Under the pieces are notes generated by a model that made no database searches, had not been told where the DNA came from, and saw only the letters and a list, made by a program, of their open reading frames with translations. The position numbers and the translations under genes are program-made. DNA of 64,000 nucleotides from Fischerella sp. PCC 9431 (GTDB lineage: Bacteria; Cyanobacteriota; Cyanobacteriia; Cyanobacteriales; Nostocaceae), in assembly GCF_000447295.1 (NCBI RefSeq), contig NZ_KE650771.1, positions 5,663,559 through 5,727,558 on the forward strand, read 5' to 3'. Shown here one piece after another: positions 33,051-42,220 of the stretch (position 1 is the first letter of the stretch; every line of letters begins with the position of its first letter).

Positions 33051-35378
33051 TTATGGAGTTGAGCCTCCTTGATTTAAAGATGCAGGTGTGCGCTGAGGCT
33101 CTTGCTGACATTCGGCAATAACTTCTGGTGAGGATGTAGAGCTATCGTTCAATAATTTTTGATATTCGGATAATTTAATAGTATAGACTTTACCCTCTTT
33201 CACTACAGGTTTTGGTTTTCTGGTTATAGGAGTTAAGGGATCGGGTGGGTTTGTGGGTGGAGTGATATCCTCTCCAACAGAGCATATCCGCAACAAGATT
33301 GACTCATCTGGATTTTGCTCTTGTGTTGTGGTTACTTTACTCTTAATTATTTTCAAGACAGTACCAGCAGGTGCGATCGCTTGCTGTCGAGATGATGTAT
33401 TTGTGAATAACTCTAGATCAGTTGTGGTCTGAATAACATCAGGGCGATCGCTTGGCTGAGATGGTCCAACAGACGGCTTTAATGTCACAGAGGGAGTATT
33501 ATTATTAATTGTAGGAATTCGAGGCTCATTTTCTTCCTTACCAAAAATCCCTCCATTGAGCATCCATAAAGTCCCAAATAGACCAGCGCCTAGAACTAAT
33601 CCTATAATAATGACAAACTGTAGTGGGACAGAACTCGTTCGCTTACTGGGCTGTGTATCTGGAATGACTTGAGTTTTTCGAGAATAACCACCTTCTGTTC
33701 TCGATTGTAGGGTTTGAGGTAGTTGAGTATTACTGCTAAGAGAAATATCGGATATGTCGGGCAAAACTAATTGTGGTTTTGTCTGTGGTTCCGAGTACTT
33801 AAATTGATAGTGTACAAGGGCAATAGTGACATTATCATGTCCATTTTGAGTGTTAGCAATTTCTAGCAATCTTTCAACCACGTTTGCAATATCAGTTTTA
33901 CCCTGAATTAACGGTAAAATTTCTGTATCCCAATACTGTTCCACACGATCAAAATCACTCAGTCCATCGGAACACAGTAGAAAAATACAATCTTCGTCGA
34001 GAATAAAGCGTTCAGCAGAGGGATGCAAAGAAGTGCTAGGACTCATTCCTAAAGCTTGTACCAATGAACCAGAAGCACCTTGTTGTATTGCATCTCGGTA
34101 AATGGCATAACCGAGGCGTACCTCACGCGAAGCCACATCATCATCCAGGGTCACTTGATAACAACCATGACGTGTAATCCAGTAAGCACGACTATCACCA
34201 ACATGGGCAATATACATTTCATGAGCAACAGGTAAAGCCATTACCAAGGTTGTTCCCATGCGCTGACGTCCTTGGCGACTCTCGCTGTCGTTACGCTGGC
34301 TGATTTTGTCGTTAGCTGTTGCTGCTGCTTGCTGTAAATCTTCTAATAGCGCATTTGGATCAAGGTGATCGTAAGGAACTTTAGTGAGTTCCTCTACCTG
34401 CTGTTGAATAGTTTCAATTGCCAAATTTGAGGCAACATTACCACCCTCATGTCCACCGATTCCGTCGCAAACAATTGCCAAAGTGCTAGAGTTGGGCGGT
34501 TTACTGACTATACTACCACTGGGTGGATAACAGGCATCTTCGTTGCGTTGACGGCTTGGACCAGTGTCGCTGACTGTCGCAATTGTAATGGTGGGAGATT
34601 GAGAACTTCCTAATGTTGAGAGTCCTTTATCTAAAACTTTTACTAGTTGTTCAGCAGCATAAATTTTTTCTGTGAGCAGCGAGTGACAAATCTCTTTGAG
34701 GAATTCTGCGATCGCTGGTTTTGCTGTACTGATCAACTGCTGCCAAAATTCCCCTAACTGTGACAAACTCGGTACATAATCCTCTTCATAACGCAATTCC
34801 AACAGGCGTACTAACGAGCCTTCCACTCTTAATAATTGCGGACTGAGTAAGCTAGAGGCAACACCTTCACTTGCCAGAGGTTGCCACAACTGTCCTATCT
34901 GCCACAACCAATTCAGTTGGCGCATTGATGTAGCATCACGCCAGGCAGTGGTTAACTCACTACATAGTTTTACATCCAGCGAATTTGTACTATCTATAAT
35001 CTTGAGTGGGGGTTTTTCTAAAAGTAATATGTCTTGCCCTTGACTATCATCAGATGAAGAAATTACACCGTATACCTGTGGCACATGTAGGCGGTAAGGA
35101 ATTAATCTTAAATAAGGTCTAATCGATTGTAATTTTTCTGGATCTGGCGTTTGGGGTAAATAACCAGGTTTCGTATCTAAAAGAATATATTTATCTATAA
35201 CTAGATAGCGAGTCGCCAATATCTCTCCAGAATTACCCAAATTCATACCATCTGCCACAGCCCAGAGGAAGCGTTTGGGTAAAGGTGTAGAGCATCGCTG
35301 GCAGAAGTTGTGGGTTAGGGGGTTGGGAGATTGACAAAGTTCATTCGGGCAATACAGGTTAGCCGCATCATTTTCCAT
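33051..35378 (-). CDS. PP2C-type protein phosphatase with zinc ribbon and membrane anchor
   Basis: 775 aa from an ATG. A zinc ribbon comes first (C10, C15, C26, C29: YCPNELCQSPNP and NFCQRCSTPLP). A region of about 200 residues follows (RLIPYRLHVPQVYGV, WRDATSMRQLNWLWQIGQLW) that looks like a degenerate protein-kinase-like fold, with low confidence. The PP2C domain spans about residues 265-530 with metal-binding motifs: VSDTGPSRQRNEDA, IVCDGIGGHEGGNVAS, AHVGDSRAYW, LLCSDGLSDF and GHDNVTIAL. One membrane segment (about 590-612, PLQFVIIIGLVLGAGLFGTL) separates it from a proline/threonine-rich C-terminus. It removes phosphate from Ser/Thr. It is upstream of and likely co-transcribed with the CHAT-FHA gene. 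Confidence 0.88.
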   Translation of the reverse strand: MENDAANLYCPNELCQSPNPLTHNFCQRCSTPLPKRFLWAVADGMNLGNSGEILATRYLVIDKYILLDTKPGYLPQTPDPEKLQSIRPYLRLIPYRLHVPQVYGVISSSDDSQGQDILLLEKPPLKIIDSTNSLDVKLCSELTTAWRDATSMRQLNWLWQIGQLWQPLASEGVASSLLSPQLLRVEGSLVRLLELRYEEDYVPSLSQLGEFWQQLISTAKPAIAEFLKEICHSLLTEKIYAAEQLVKVLDKGLSTLGSSQSPTITIATVSDTGPSRQRNEDACYPPSGSIVSKPPNSSTLAIVCDGIGGHEGGNVASNLAIETIQQQVEELTKVPYDHLDPNALLEDLQQAAATANDKISQRNDSESRQGRQRMGTTLVMALPVAHEMYIAHVGDSRAYWITRHGCYQVTLDDDVASREVRLGYAIYRDAIQQGASGSLVQALGMSPSTSLHPSAERFILDEDCIFLLCSDGLSDFDRVEQYWDTEILPLIQGKTDIANVVERLLEIANTQNGHDNVTIALVHYQFKYSEPQTKPQLVLPDISDISLSSNTQLPQTLQSRTEGGYSRKTQVIPDTQPSKRTSSVPLQFVIIIGLVLGAGLFGTLWMLNGGIFGKEENEPRIPTINNNTPSVTLKPSVGPSQPSDRPDVIQTTTDLELFTNTSSRQQAIAPAGTVLKIIKSKVTTTQEQNPDESILLRICSVGEDITPPTNPPDPLTPITRKPKPVVKEGKVYTIKLSEYQKLLNDSSTSSPEVIAECQQEPQRTPASLNQGGSTP

Positions 35379-36292
35379 AGTTTTCCCACCGGTCAGCGAT
35401 TGGCAATTTCTTTATTAGTATTGGCGACGATATCTAGACCGCTCATATTTTTTATTTGAGATATCCAAAGTTTGGAACAATCATAAAATCTCGTGGTATC
35501 TGTGGAAACCCATCCCACCAACGATGATGGATCAATTAATAAGGACAAGTGCGAAGGTGCGCCCAAACAACAATGTTATAACTCTACACCACGCTTATTG
35601 TGTTGTAGGCTGCTCTGTCACCAGAGCTTCATAGAATTTACAACTTGTCATCTAACTGTAACGCCTTCACGACTACAACTACATTGTTTAGATTTATTAC
35701 CCCATAATGTAAAGAGAAAATCAGACTAGTCTTTACTTTTACTTTATAGGTAGAGAGGCATTCATAAACAAACTTAAAGAAGACAGCTACTAGCTAGTCT
35801 TCACTCGCTATTAGCAATTTGCTATAGCCAAGATGATATTAAGTTTATTACTTCGCCTACGACGTTAACTGCAAATTTAACATATTTACTCAGTTAAAGT
35901 GTAATTAAAGAGCATAATGAAAAAAAAATTCATCGCGCTGCTAATCCTGGTGAGCTAATTTCTGAAGAATCACAAAGCATGAAGGGGAAATCCAAACAAC
36001 TTGAGATGCTTATGACATTACAAAGGCTAGCCTCCAAGTGGCGATAGACTTTGTCATAGGTCAGTCCAAAGGTCAAAAAGCTTTACACCATATTAAAGGT
36101 GCCCAGGAAATTTCAGGACAATTGCAATTTTTCCAAGGAAGGAATCTGGTCTGGTGTTAGTCACGGGTTATTAATCAATAATTATTTATTCTTTATTTTC
36201 TGGTGAGAAGAATTTATCAATTAAGCAATATAAATGAGATTATACCTCTTCTAAAGAATCTTGATTTGAATTTGTAAATTAATAGTTAATAG
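35379..36292. other. Gene-poor decay region
   Basis: About 900 bp. A 78-codon plus-strand ORF at 35493-35729 has a Cys/His-rich composition typical of a chance frame. From about 36010 to 36161 a plus-strand frame reads AYDITKASLQVAIDFVIGQS and onward to LVWC-stop. It looks protein-like but has a stop just before it and no start codon, so it may be the tail of a lost gene. The remainder is AT-rich with no feature that I can support. Confidence 0.4.
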
Positions 36293-36616
36293 CTAATGAA
36301 GATTGAATAAATTTAAAGTTTTTTTTAAGCGACGGAGAATAAATTCGGTGTTGTCAGCTTGTCTGGGAATACGACCAGAACTATCGGCATAGTTATTATC
36401 ATTGACTACAAGCAGAGTTCTGCTATCTACAGGTAATACGCTCTCTATAGTCACAAAAGGGATAGTAAAGATACCTGCCTTGGTGATATTTCCTCCAATC
36501 TTCTTAGGGTCAGATATATTTAGCAAATCTACTAATAATTGTTTATCAACGAACCCTTGAGCATTGAAACTCTTTACTATTTTGGAGTTATATTTGACCC
36601 TCCCCTGGCTAAAGCC
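36293..36616 (-). pseudogene. C-terminal remnant of an esterase-like phytase-domain protein
   Basis: The frame is open from 36616 down to the stop at 36293 and reads SFNAQGFVDKQLLVDLLNIS, then IFTIPFVTIESVLPVDSRTL and LVVNDNNYADSSGRIPRQAD. This is the conserved end of the esterase-like-activity-of-phytase family (exported, beta-propeller-like). The first ATG (36526) is internal and the N-terminal several hundred residues are missing. The break falls near 36600, where a short inverted repeat begins (TCCCCTG at 36601 and CAGGGGA about 36644). I read it as a truncated pseudogene. Confidence 0.65.
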
Positions 36617-36692
36617 TTATGTGTACACCGTAGGGCTAAAGCACAGGGGATTCTAAGAGGATGTTCCGCAATGGGTTAAAACCACGTTGGCT

Positions 36693-37052
36693 CTATTGGT
36701 TGTCAGGAGCTACTTGGGGAAGTCCCATGCTGTAGTTAGTGACACGAGCGGAGAGATTGTAACTGATTTCGCCCTTTTGGAGAAGCGATCGCAGAAAATG
36801 CTCTAAGACAGACCCAATACGACGCAAGTTATAATCTGTTAGATCTGCGCCACTATATGCTTCTACTTGTTCATCAAACTTGTGATAAACCTTTCGCAGA
36901 GCATCTTCATTCCAATTAAATTCGTTGTCTGGGTCAACATCCAACGTCAAGACCTGATTGCTGGGAACTAGTTCGCCATCCCGGTCAATTTCTGCCGCAA
37001 AAATACGGATATGCCGGGTTGTGGACTTAAGCAGCATTGGGTTGTCGTCCAT
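36693..37052 (-). CDS. ndhM: NAD(P)H-quinone oxidoreductase subunit M
   Basis: 119 aa from an ATG. NdhM is a cyanobacteria/chloroplast-specific subunit of the NDH-1 complex, which receives electrons from ferredoxin for respiration and cyclic electron flow at the thylakoid membrane. The whole length matches: STTRHIRIFAAEIDRDGELV, LTLDVDPDNEFNWNEDAL, SGADLTDYNLRRIGSVLEHF and EISYNLSARVTNYSMGLPQV. It is soluble and lies in the hydrophilic arm. It is intact even though pseudogenes flank it on both sides. No other ndh genes are in the window. Confidence 0.95.
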   Translation of the reverse strand: MDDNPMLLKSTTRHIRIFAAEIDRDGELVPSNQVLTLDVDPDNEFNWNEDALRKVYHKFDEQVEAYSGADLTDYNLRRIGSVLEHFLRSLLQKGEISYNLSARVTNYSMGLPQVAPDNQ

Positions 37053-37437
37053 AACGTTTTAGTGATTCAGGTTAAGTGCAGTTGTCGTTTGACTAGAATA
37101 CAAGCAATCTATAGAATATGCCACGATTAGCGTAATATCTATCAGGCTCTTAATTTTTTGGGATAGGCATAGTTTTATCTTAATCTGGATCTGGGAGTGA
37201 AATAAACTAGAGACTAGAACATTGGAGAGATACAACAAGGACAGGGAACAAGGAGGACGTATCAATTCAAAATACCCTACGGGAAGGCTTGCGCCTACAA
37301 AATTAAGAACTTGTGGCCCAATGCCCGATTCCCGTACTCTATGAGAAGAGAAGCCGCTTGCGTGTCTACGCGAAGCGTCTCCTCTGGAGAATCCCTAATC
37401 CCCAATCCCTTATCCCTAGTTGAATCCTCATGAATCT
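37053..37437. other. Intergenic region with degenerate dispersed repeats
   Basis: About 385 bp containing CCCTACGGGAAGGCTTGCGC-type and GTCTACGCGAAGCGTCTCC-type sequences common in cyanobacterial spacers. A short AATCCCTAATCCCCAATCCC tandem tract follows at about 37390-37415. No gene is seen. Confidence 0.55.
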
Positions 37438-37944
37438 TTAGCTAAGATGGCCGCCACAACCCTTTAATAGAAAAAATCTATGGCTGTCATAGGTAAAAAG
37501 TTCATCTGCTTGGAGAAGATAACGGGAGGTGTCATAAGATTGATACCCAAGTTTATGAATGAGGACAGCTAAAGTCCTTCCTGATTCTATTGATTTGGAG
37601 ATATTGCTTTGATTTTTGCGCGGACGAATAAAAATTTTCGTTGATGAGGAACCCCTTTGGATGCACAAGTGTCAAGTTTTTCGTACATGTCCAGCCAAAG
37701 AAATTTTAAAGCGCTATACTCGGCTGGAATAATTGCAACTAAGTTATATTTTCTTCTTAAATAAAAATTGTTACTGATGATCAGTTTCCCTATTAATAAC
37801 TTGTACGTCTTTATCAACAATAAAAATCGTGTGTCCAACGATTTTACGTAAATTTTCCCATGACAATGACAGGCTTTCATTATGTGAAAGAAAATCCGGG
37901 TTTATACTTACGTATAAGCACGAATTTATAAGTAAAATCCCAAA
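37438..37944 (-). pseudogene. Multiply frameshifted gene of unknown function
   Basis: Three adjoining minus-strand pieces read like one protein in alternating frames. N-terminal piece (from 37944): SINPDFLSHNESLSLSWENL followed by RKIVGHTIFIVDKDVQVINR. Middle piece in a second frame (up to about 37610): NLVAIIPAEYSALKFLWLDM, then PHQRKFLFVRAK. C-terminal piece, back in the first frame: SIESGRTLAVLIHKLGYQSY, then DELFTYDSHRFFLLKGCGGH and a stop at 37438. The first and last pieces share a reading frame, so two compensating indels would restore one ORF of about 165 residues. No start codon is visible. I do not recognise the family. Confidence 0.6.
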
Positions 37945-38269
37945 CTATTATTGACGTCAAGATAAAGTTGATGTAAAAACCTTTAAAAAGACAGAACAAG
38001 TTCTTACAAAAACTTTATTGTATACAATCTCAAAAACTGAATAATAGTTATGGCTGTTCAACCACAGCATTTGCAGCAAAATCTGAGTCTTGACATTAAG
38101 AGACTAGATAGAAACAATAGCAGGAGAAGCAAAATGAAGTGCAAATTTCGTTCAAGGAAGGAAAAAATTTGATTCAAACAGTTTGGATTTCAAAAAAATA
38201 TAAAGAAATTTTGCTCTTAGATATAGCCCCTCACCCCTATCACCAAAAAGTAAAGGAATCCTAAAAACT
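37945..38269. other. Intergenic region, nothing recognised
   Basis: About 325 bp upstream of the small gene at 38270. It presumably holds its promoter. No hairpin or ORF that I can support. Confidence 0.4.
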
Positions 38270-38551
38270 ATGAACTCCAAAGTATTACCACGCCAAATAA
38301 ATAATACTGAAGTAAGCGTTTATGAATGTGAAATACATCTCAAATTTCGGTTGATTGAGGAAAAAAGCTTATTAGGCGATCGCGACCAACTTTTGCAGGT
38401 GTTGCTAGATGCTTTGTTAACCGAAGGATCTGACGAATTTTTAGAGACTCTGCAAGCTTCTGTAAAAGCGCAGGAAATTTCAGAACTGAAAGCATCACCG
38501 CAAATGCGACGCCAGCTAATGCGTTTACGTAACTCTACTGAAAACACGTAA
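38270..38551 (+). CDS. Small uncharacterised protein
   Basis: 93 aa from an ATG with AAAGGA about 12 nt upstream. It is soluble and mostly helical: VYECEIHLKFRLIEEKSLLG, then DRDQLLQVLLDALLTEGSDE and EISELKASPQMRRQLMRLRN. The even distribution of charged and leucine residues and a HIP1 site within the gene support a real cyanobacterial gene. I do not recognise a named family. It is transcribed alone, between two gene-poor regions. Confidence 0.65.
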   Translation: MNSKVLPRQINNTEVSVYECEIHLKFRLIEEKSLLGDRDQLLQVLLDALLTEGSDEFLETLQASVKAQEISELKASPQMRRQLMRLRNSTENT

Positions 38552-39026
38552 TCTTGAGGTCTATTTGAAAGCTGTAAATTACCAGTAATTGTATGTATTG
38601 GGGCAGGGAATGGTGAACTTGTTTAAGTTTATCTGTTAGATAATTTACTCTTTCCATGATCCGCTTGTGTAACCAAATTCTGTAGTTATCAAGTTAATTC
38701 TAACCCTACTCTACGATAAGCTTTATTCTGGGCGTCTAGGGAGAAACACTATTACTTTTTTACAGTAGCCTTCATCCTTTGCACTACAGATACTGAGTGG
38801 GTGCCTACTAAGTGGATTTTTTACCCTGCTTTTTGACAAATTTTAAGTTTTGCAATTATTTTCTAGGGTGTTCCTAGAAAGCATTTGCTCTTGCTCAATA
38901 TCTGGAGGGATAGAATTTGTTAGAAAATGCAAAATTCAGAACTCAGGGTTCAAGATTCTGAATTCTGCTTCTGGATTATTGATTCAAGGGACTTCCAGTT
39001 TCCTGTTTTTTATTATGTTTTTATCT
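38552..39026. other. Intergenic region between convergent genes
   Basis: 475 bp. A 71-codon plus-strand ORF at 38850 has no ribosome site and is translated from repetitive AATTCAGAACTCAGGGTTC-like sequence; I do not accept it. Nothing else is recognised. Confidence 0.45.
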
Positions 39027-39722
39027 TTATTTTGCCAAACCATGTTCAAGAGCAAAACGAACTAACTCGGTTCGGCTATTGGTACCAGTTTTACTAAATA
39101 GACGACTGACATATTTTTCAACATTGCGGACGCTGGTTTCTAGACGACGAGCAATTTCTTTGTTCATCAAACCTTCAGCTACCAAATTTAAAACACTCTG
39201 TTCTCGCGGAGTTAAATCGATTGTAAATGGTGGTGGAGACTGAGCGATCGCATTCCTTTGGGTCAATAAGGCTTTGATTTGGGCGATTTGATTAGCCAGA
39301 TCCGCAATATCAGGTGTTTCGCCTTCTTCACTTGTAGTTGGAATTTTGCTAGCACGACGCTTCAGCAGGTTTTCGACTATTGCCACTAACTCATCAGGAT
39401 CGAAGGGCTTTGGCAGATAAGCATCAACACCAGCTTGATAACCTTGGATGCGATCAGTTGTCATACCTTTTGCGGTTAAAAATATTACTGGTAATGCTTG
39501 AAAACGGGGGTCTTCACGTAGTTGTTTAAGGAATTGATAGCCATCTACCTGGGGCATCATAATATCAGAGATTACCATGTCAGGTGTATTTTGTTGCATT
39601 AATTCCCAGCCCTCACGGGCGTTACTGGCAACCTGAACACTGAAACCGCTTTCCTGTAAATAGTCTTTTACTGCTTCGCGCAGTCCCGGTTCATCATCTA
39701 CCAGTAACAATTGTGCAGACAT
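39027..39722 (-). CDS. NarL/FixJ-type response regulator
   Basis: 231 aa from an ATG. The receiver domain (residues 1-120) has the acidic pocket D9-D10, phospho-acceptor D53 (MVISDIMMPQVDGYQFL), the conserved T in LTAKG and the K in LPKPFDPDEL. After a linker with a helical segment, residues of about 165-228 form a LuxR-type helix-turn-helix: LTPREQSVLNLVAEGLMNKE, then IARRLETSVRNVEKYVSRLF. It therefore binds DNA when phosphorylated. The arrangement resembles the chloroplast/cyanobacterial Ycf29-like regulators, though I would not assign that name firmly. No kinase gene is adjacent; the GAF protein 200 bp upstream might feed the same pathway. Confidence 0.88.
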   Translation of the reverse strand: MSAQLLLVDDEPGLREAVKDYLQESGFSVQVASNAREGWELMQQNTPDMVISDIMMPQVDGYQFLKQLREDPRFQALPVIFLTAKGMTTDRIQGYQAGVDAYLPKPFDPDELVAIVENLLKRRASKIPTTSEEGETPDIADLANQIAQIKALLTQRNAIAQSPPPFTIDLTPREQSVLNLVAEGLMNKEIARRLETSVRNVEKYVSRLFSKTGTNSRTELVRFALEHGLAK

Positions 39723-39921
39723 TTACAGTTTCCTTTGCTCGACTTTATCTCCAATTTAGCAGGCTGTTGGTCAAACTATTTTAGATTTTAGATTTTGGAC
39801 TTCGTCGTGACACTTCGGCAAGCTCAGTGCGGAGACCTCAACCGAACGATTGCGGATTGAGTTCCAGGATTTATTCACTTTCTTGTACCCTGGTCAGAAT
39901 TATCGGTAGAGCGGGCAGATG

Positions 39922-40644
39922 TTAACCTATTTGAAATATAGGAAAATTGTGCTTGTCGTCTTTCTGTCTAGCTGAACTTATGCAGGCTAATACAGCACTT
40001 GCTAATTTCAATACTCGCTCTTTTAAAGTAGAAGTACTCAATGTTAATACTTGAAACACACTAGGAAAGCGGGGATTTAAGAAGGAGTTGTGTAAATCAA
40101 GTTTCTGATTGCACTCACTCTGCTCGAAATTTAAAACCTCTGCATGAATCATTGTACTGATGCGATGTGCAGCTAGTTGTAGTTGTTCCACATCACGTTC
40201 GGTAAAATGATGAGACTTGACAGTGCCAACATGTAATACTCCTACTAGACCTTGTTTGAGTAATACTGGTATACCGACAAGTGATTTCAGATCTTTTTGG
40301 CGTAGGATTGGACTAAATATATCTACCTCAGACACATTATCCAATATTATTGGCTTCATACTTGCGGCAATGCGACCAGCTATACCACACCCAAGGGGAA
40401 TACGGATATTTTGTGCGATCTCTTCTTCAAGTCCAATACTGGCATATACATCGAGATTCTGCTGATCTTTAACAGGTAATAAGATAGTGACAGTATCTAC
40501 AGCCATGTATTCTTTCAACCACTCAAGCACTTTTTGGATGGATGTATCAAACTTAGTAGCTGTATTGTTCTGCTCTTCACCTATAAAGACATTCCAACCT
40601 TTATAGAAATTTGGTAAACCAGATTGATTTTCCCAATATAACAT
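39922..40644 (-). CDS. GAF domain-containing protein
   Basis: 240 aa from an ATG. A GAF domain of about 140 residues fills the centre: IQKVLEWLKEYMAVDTVTIL, GLEEEIAQNIRIPLGCGIAG and LVGIPVLLKQGLVGVLHVGT. GAF domains bind small ligands or, with a suitable cysteine, bilins; no chromophore cysteine is evident in the expected position. There is no output domain, as the last 80 residues are unremarkable. It may act as a stand-alone sensor that pairs with another protein. It is on the same strand as, and upstream of, the response regulator. Confidence 0.8.
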   Translation of the reverse strand: MLYWENQSGLPNFYKGWNVFIGEEQNNTATKFDTSIQKVLEWLKEYMAVDTVTILLPVKDQQNLDVYASIGLEEEIAQNIRIPLGCGIAGRIAASMKPIILDNVSEVDIFSPILRQKDLKSLVGIPVLLKQGLVGVLHVGTVKSHHFTERDVEQLQLAAHRISTMIHAEVLNFEQSECNQKLDLHNSFLNPRFPSVFQVLTLSTSTLKERVLKLASAVLACISSARQKDDKHNFPIFQIG

Positions 40645-41110
40645 TATAAAACTCCAGTAAGTACAAAACTCAGAAATTACAGTAATATTGCTACAAATTA
40701 TAACGTTTTTATAAAATTTAGGTATAGCGATTGAATTGTTTTAAATGTAAAGTTTCAATGAAATTACAAATATATAAACAATTATTTATCATTGAATTTA
40801 GTCTCTATTTAATCATAAATAATACTTTTTTGTTTTCATCAGGCTAAAGATAGAGATAAAACGGCTATCTGGCTTTATGAAATATTCATGTTTAATGGAA
40901 TTTCTAGGTTGTTGTCATTTCAAATTTGCAATATATTACTTAGCTTTGATAGTAAAATTATTTATTAGGAATATGAGTATAGATTTAAATATTGCAGTTA
41001 TTTTAGTTAGTAGTGATGGCTGATTACAAGAGCTAATCAAAATCTAACAATTAGCAATTAACTATTAACTATTCACAATTTTAAATCCCAAATCTCAAAT
41101 TTCAAATTTT
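40645..41110. other. AT-rich intergenic region
   Basis: 466 bp, strongly AT-rich, upstream of the GAF gene and downstream of the glycosyltransferase. It contains short repeated AACTATTAACTATT-like words. No gene or strong hairpin is seen. Confidence 0.45.
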
Positions 41111-42079
41111 TTAGAGTGTCTCAATTATTTTGGCTTGTTGCGGTAGTTTAGCTTCTCTTTGACCTACAGTACGCGCTCTAGCTGTCAATATACCAATGGG
41201 AGTTTTGAATAAATCTATAAGGTGAGTTTTACCAGCTAAAGACTTGATACTTTCCTTTGGTAGTTCCTTGAATAACCAACGTGCTAGTCGGTAGCTACAT
41301 TCTTTTAGTGTTATGTCTCGCATTAACTCCACACCATACAATTCGTGTAAATAACGATTTGAATGTCCATAACGCCGCCATTGACTTTGTAATTCTTTCA
41401 GTGTGGTGCGGTGACGGTGTTTGACGATCGCTTCAGTTGCAAATTCTAAATGTCCAATATTTTCTTGTTGAATCCGCCAACAAATATCAGCATCACCACC
41501 AGTAGTCAGATACGGACGAAACAAACCTACTTTCTCTAATGCTTGTCGTCGAATCGCCAAATTTGCAGTTTGACCATAGGGACAAAACTTATGATTGAGA
41601 GTATGCTTTTGCGATAAAGTCTGTTGATTTTCGGCAAATTTTTCTAGTAAGCTATTACCAGGTAATGCAGTTATTTCACCAGCGACAATTACCACATCAT
41701 TGTTAACAAAAGGTGCAACTAATAACTTTAGCCACTCTGGTTGAGGACGACAATCAGCATCAGTAAAGGCAATGATTTGACTATTAGCAGCGCGAATTCC
41801 TGTGTTACGGGCTGCGTAGGAACTTTGAATTTTATTTTCGCTGAAAACACGAATCAATATAGGAGAAATGTCGGCTGCTTGTTGTAATAATTCAAAAGTG
41901 CGATCACTACTATTATTATCTACTAGCAAATATTCTACTAATTCTTTTGGGTAAGTTTGAGCAAATAGACAATTAACTAACTCTGGTAAATCAGTTTCAC
42001 AGTTATAAATAGGAATAACCACCGATACATTGGGTAAGAAAGTATCAGTGGTTATTGTGTTGATTGATTGGTAACTCAT
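41111..42079 (-). CDS. Family 2 glycosyltransferase
   Basis: 322 aa from an ATG. The GT-A fold shows VSVVIPIYNCETDLPELVNC, the first acid motif LLVDNNSSDRT, a DxD-type element in IIAFTDADCRPQPEW and the later GGDADICWRIQQENIGHLEF. It transfers a sugar from a nucleotide sugar to an unknown acceptor, probably in exopolysaccharide or lipid glycan synthesis. It is cytoplasmic, with no membrane segment. No other polysaccharide genes are adjacent except the YdcF-type gene 1.8 kb away. The product is unknown. Confidence 0.88.
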   Translation of the reverse strand: MSYQSINTITTDTFLPNVSVVIPIYNCETDLPELVNCLFAQTYPKELVEYLLVDNNSSDRTFELLQQAADISPILIRVFSENKIQSSYAARNTGIRAANSQIIAFTDADCRPQPEWLKLLVAPFVNNDVVIVAGEITALPGNSLLEKFAENQQTLSQKHTLNHKFCPYGQTANLAIRRQALEKVGLFRPYLTTGGDADICWRIQQENIGHLEFATEAIVKHRHRTTLKELQSQWRRYGHSNRYLHELYGVELMRDITLKECSYRLARWLFKELPKESIKSLAGKTHLIDLFKTPIGILTARARTVGQREAKLPQQAKIIETL

Positions 42080-42220
42080 ATATTTGATTTCAGATTTGGG
42101 ATTAAAAATTTCTGGTAGTTATTTGTTGATGGTTACTTGTTGATATTTTTTGCAAGCAACAAACAACAAACAACAACCAACTACCTAATTTTTAGTATTC
42201 CCAAATCCCAAACCTGAGTA

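Noticed and set aside
35493-35729. 78-codon plus-strand ORF upstream of the PP2C gene
   Set aside because: Cys/His-rich and unlike any protein pattern; no ribosome site; it lies in a decayed spacer.
38850-39065. 71-codon plus-strand ORF
   Set aside because: No ribosome site, and it overlaps the end of the response regulator gene.
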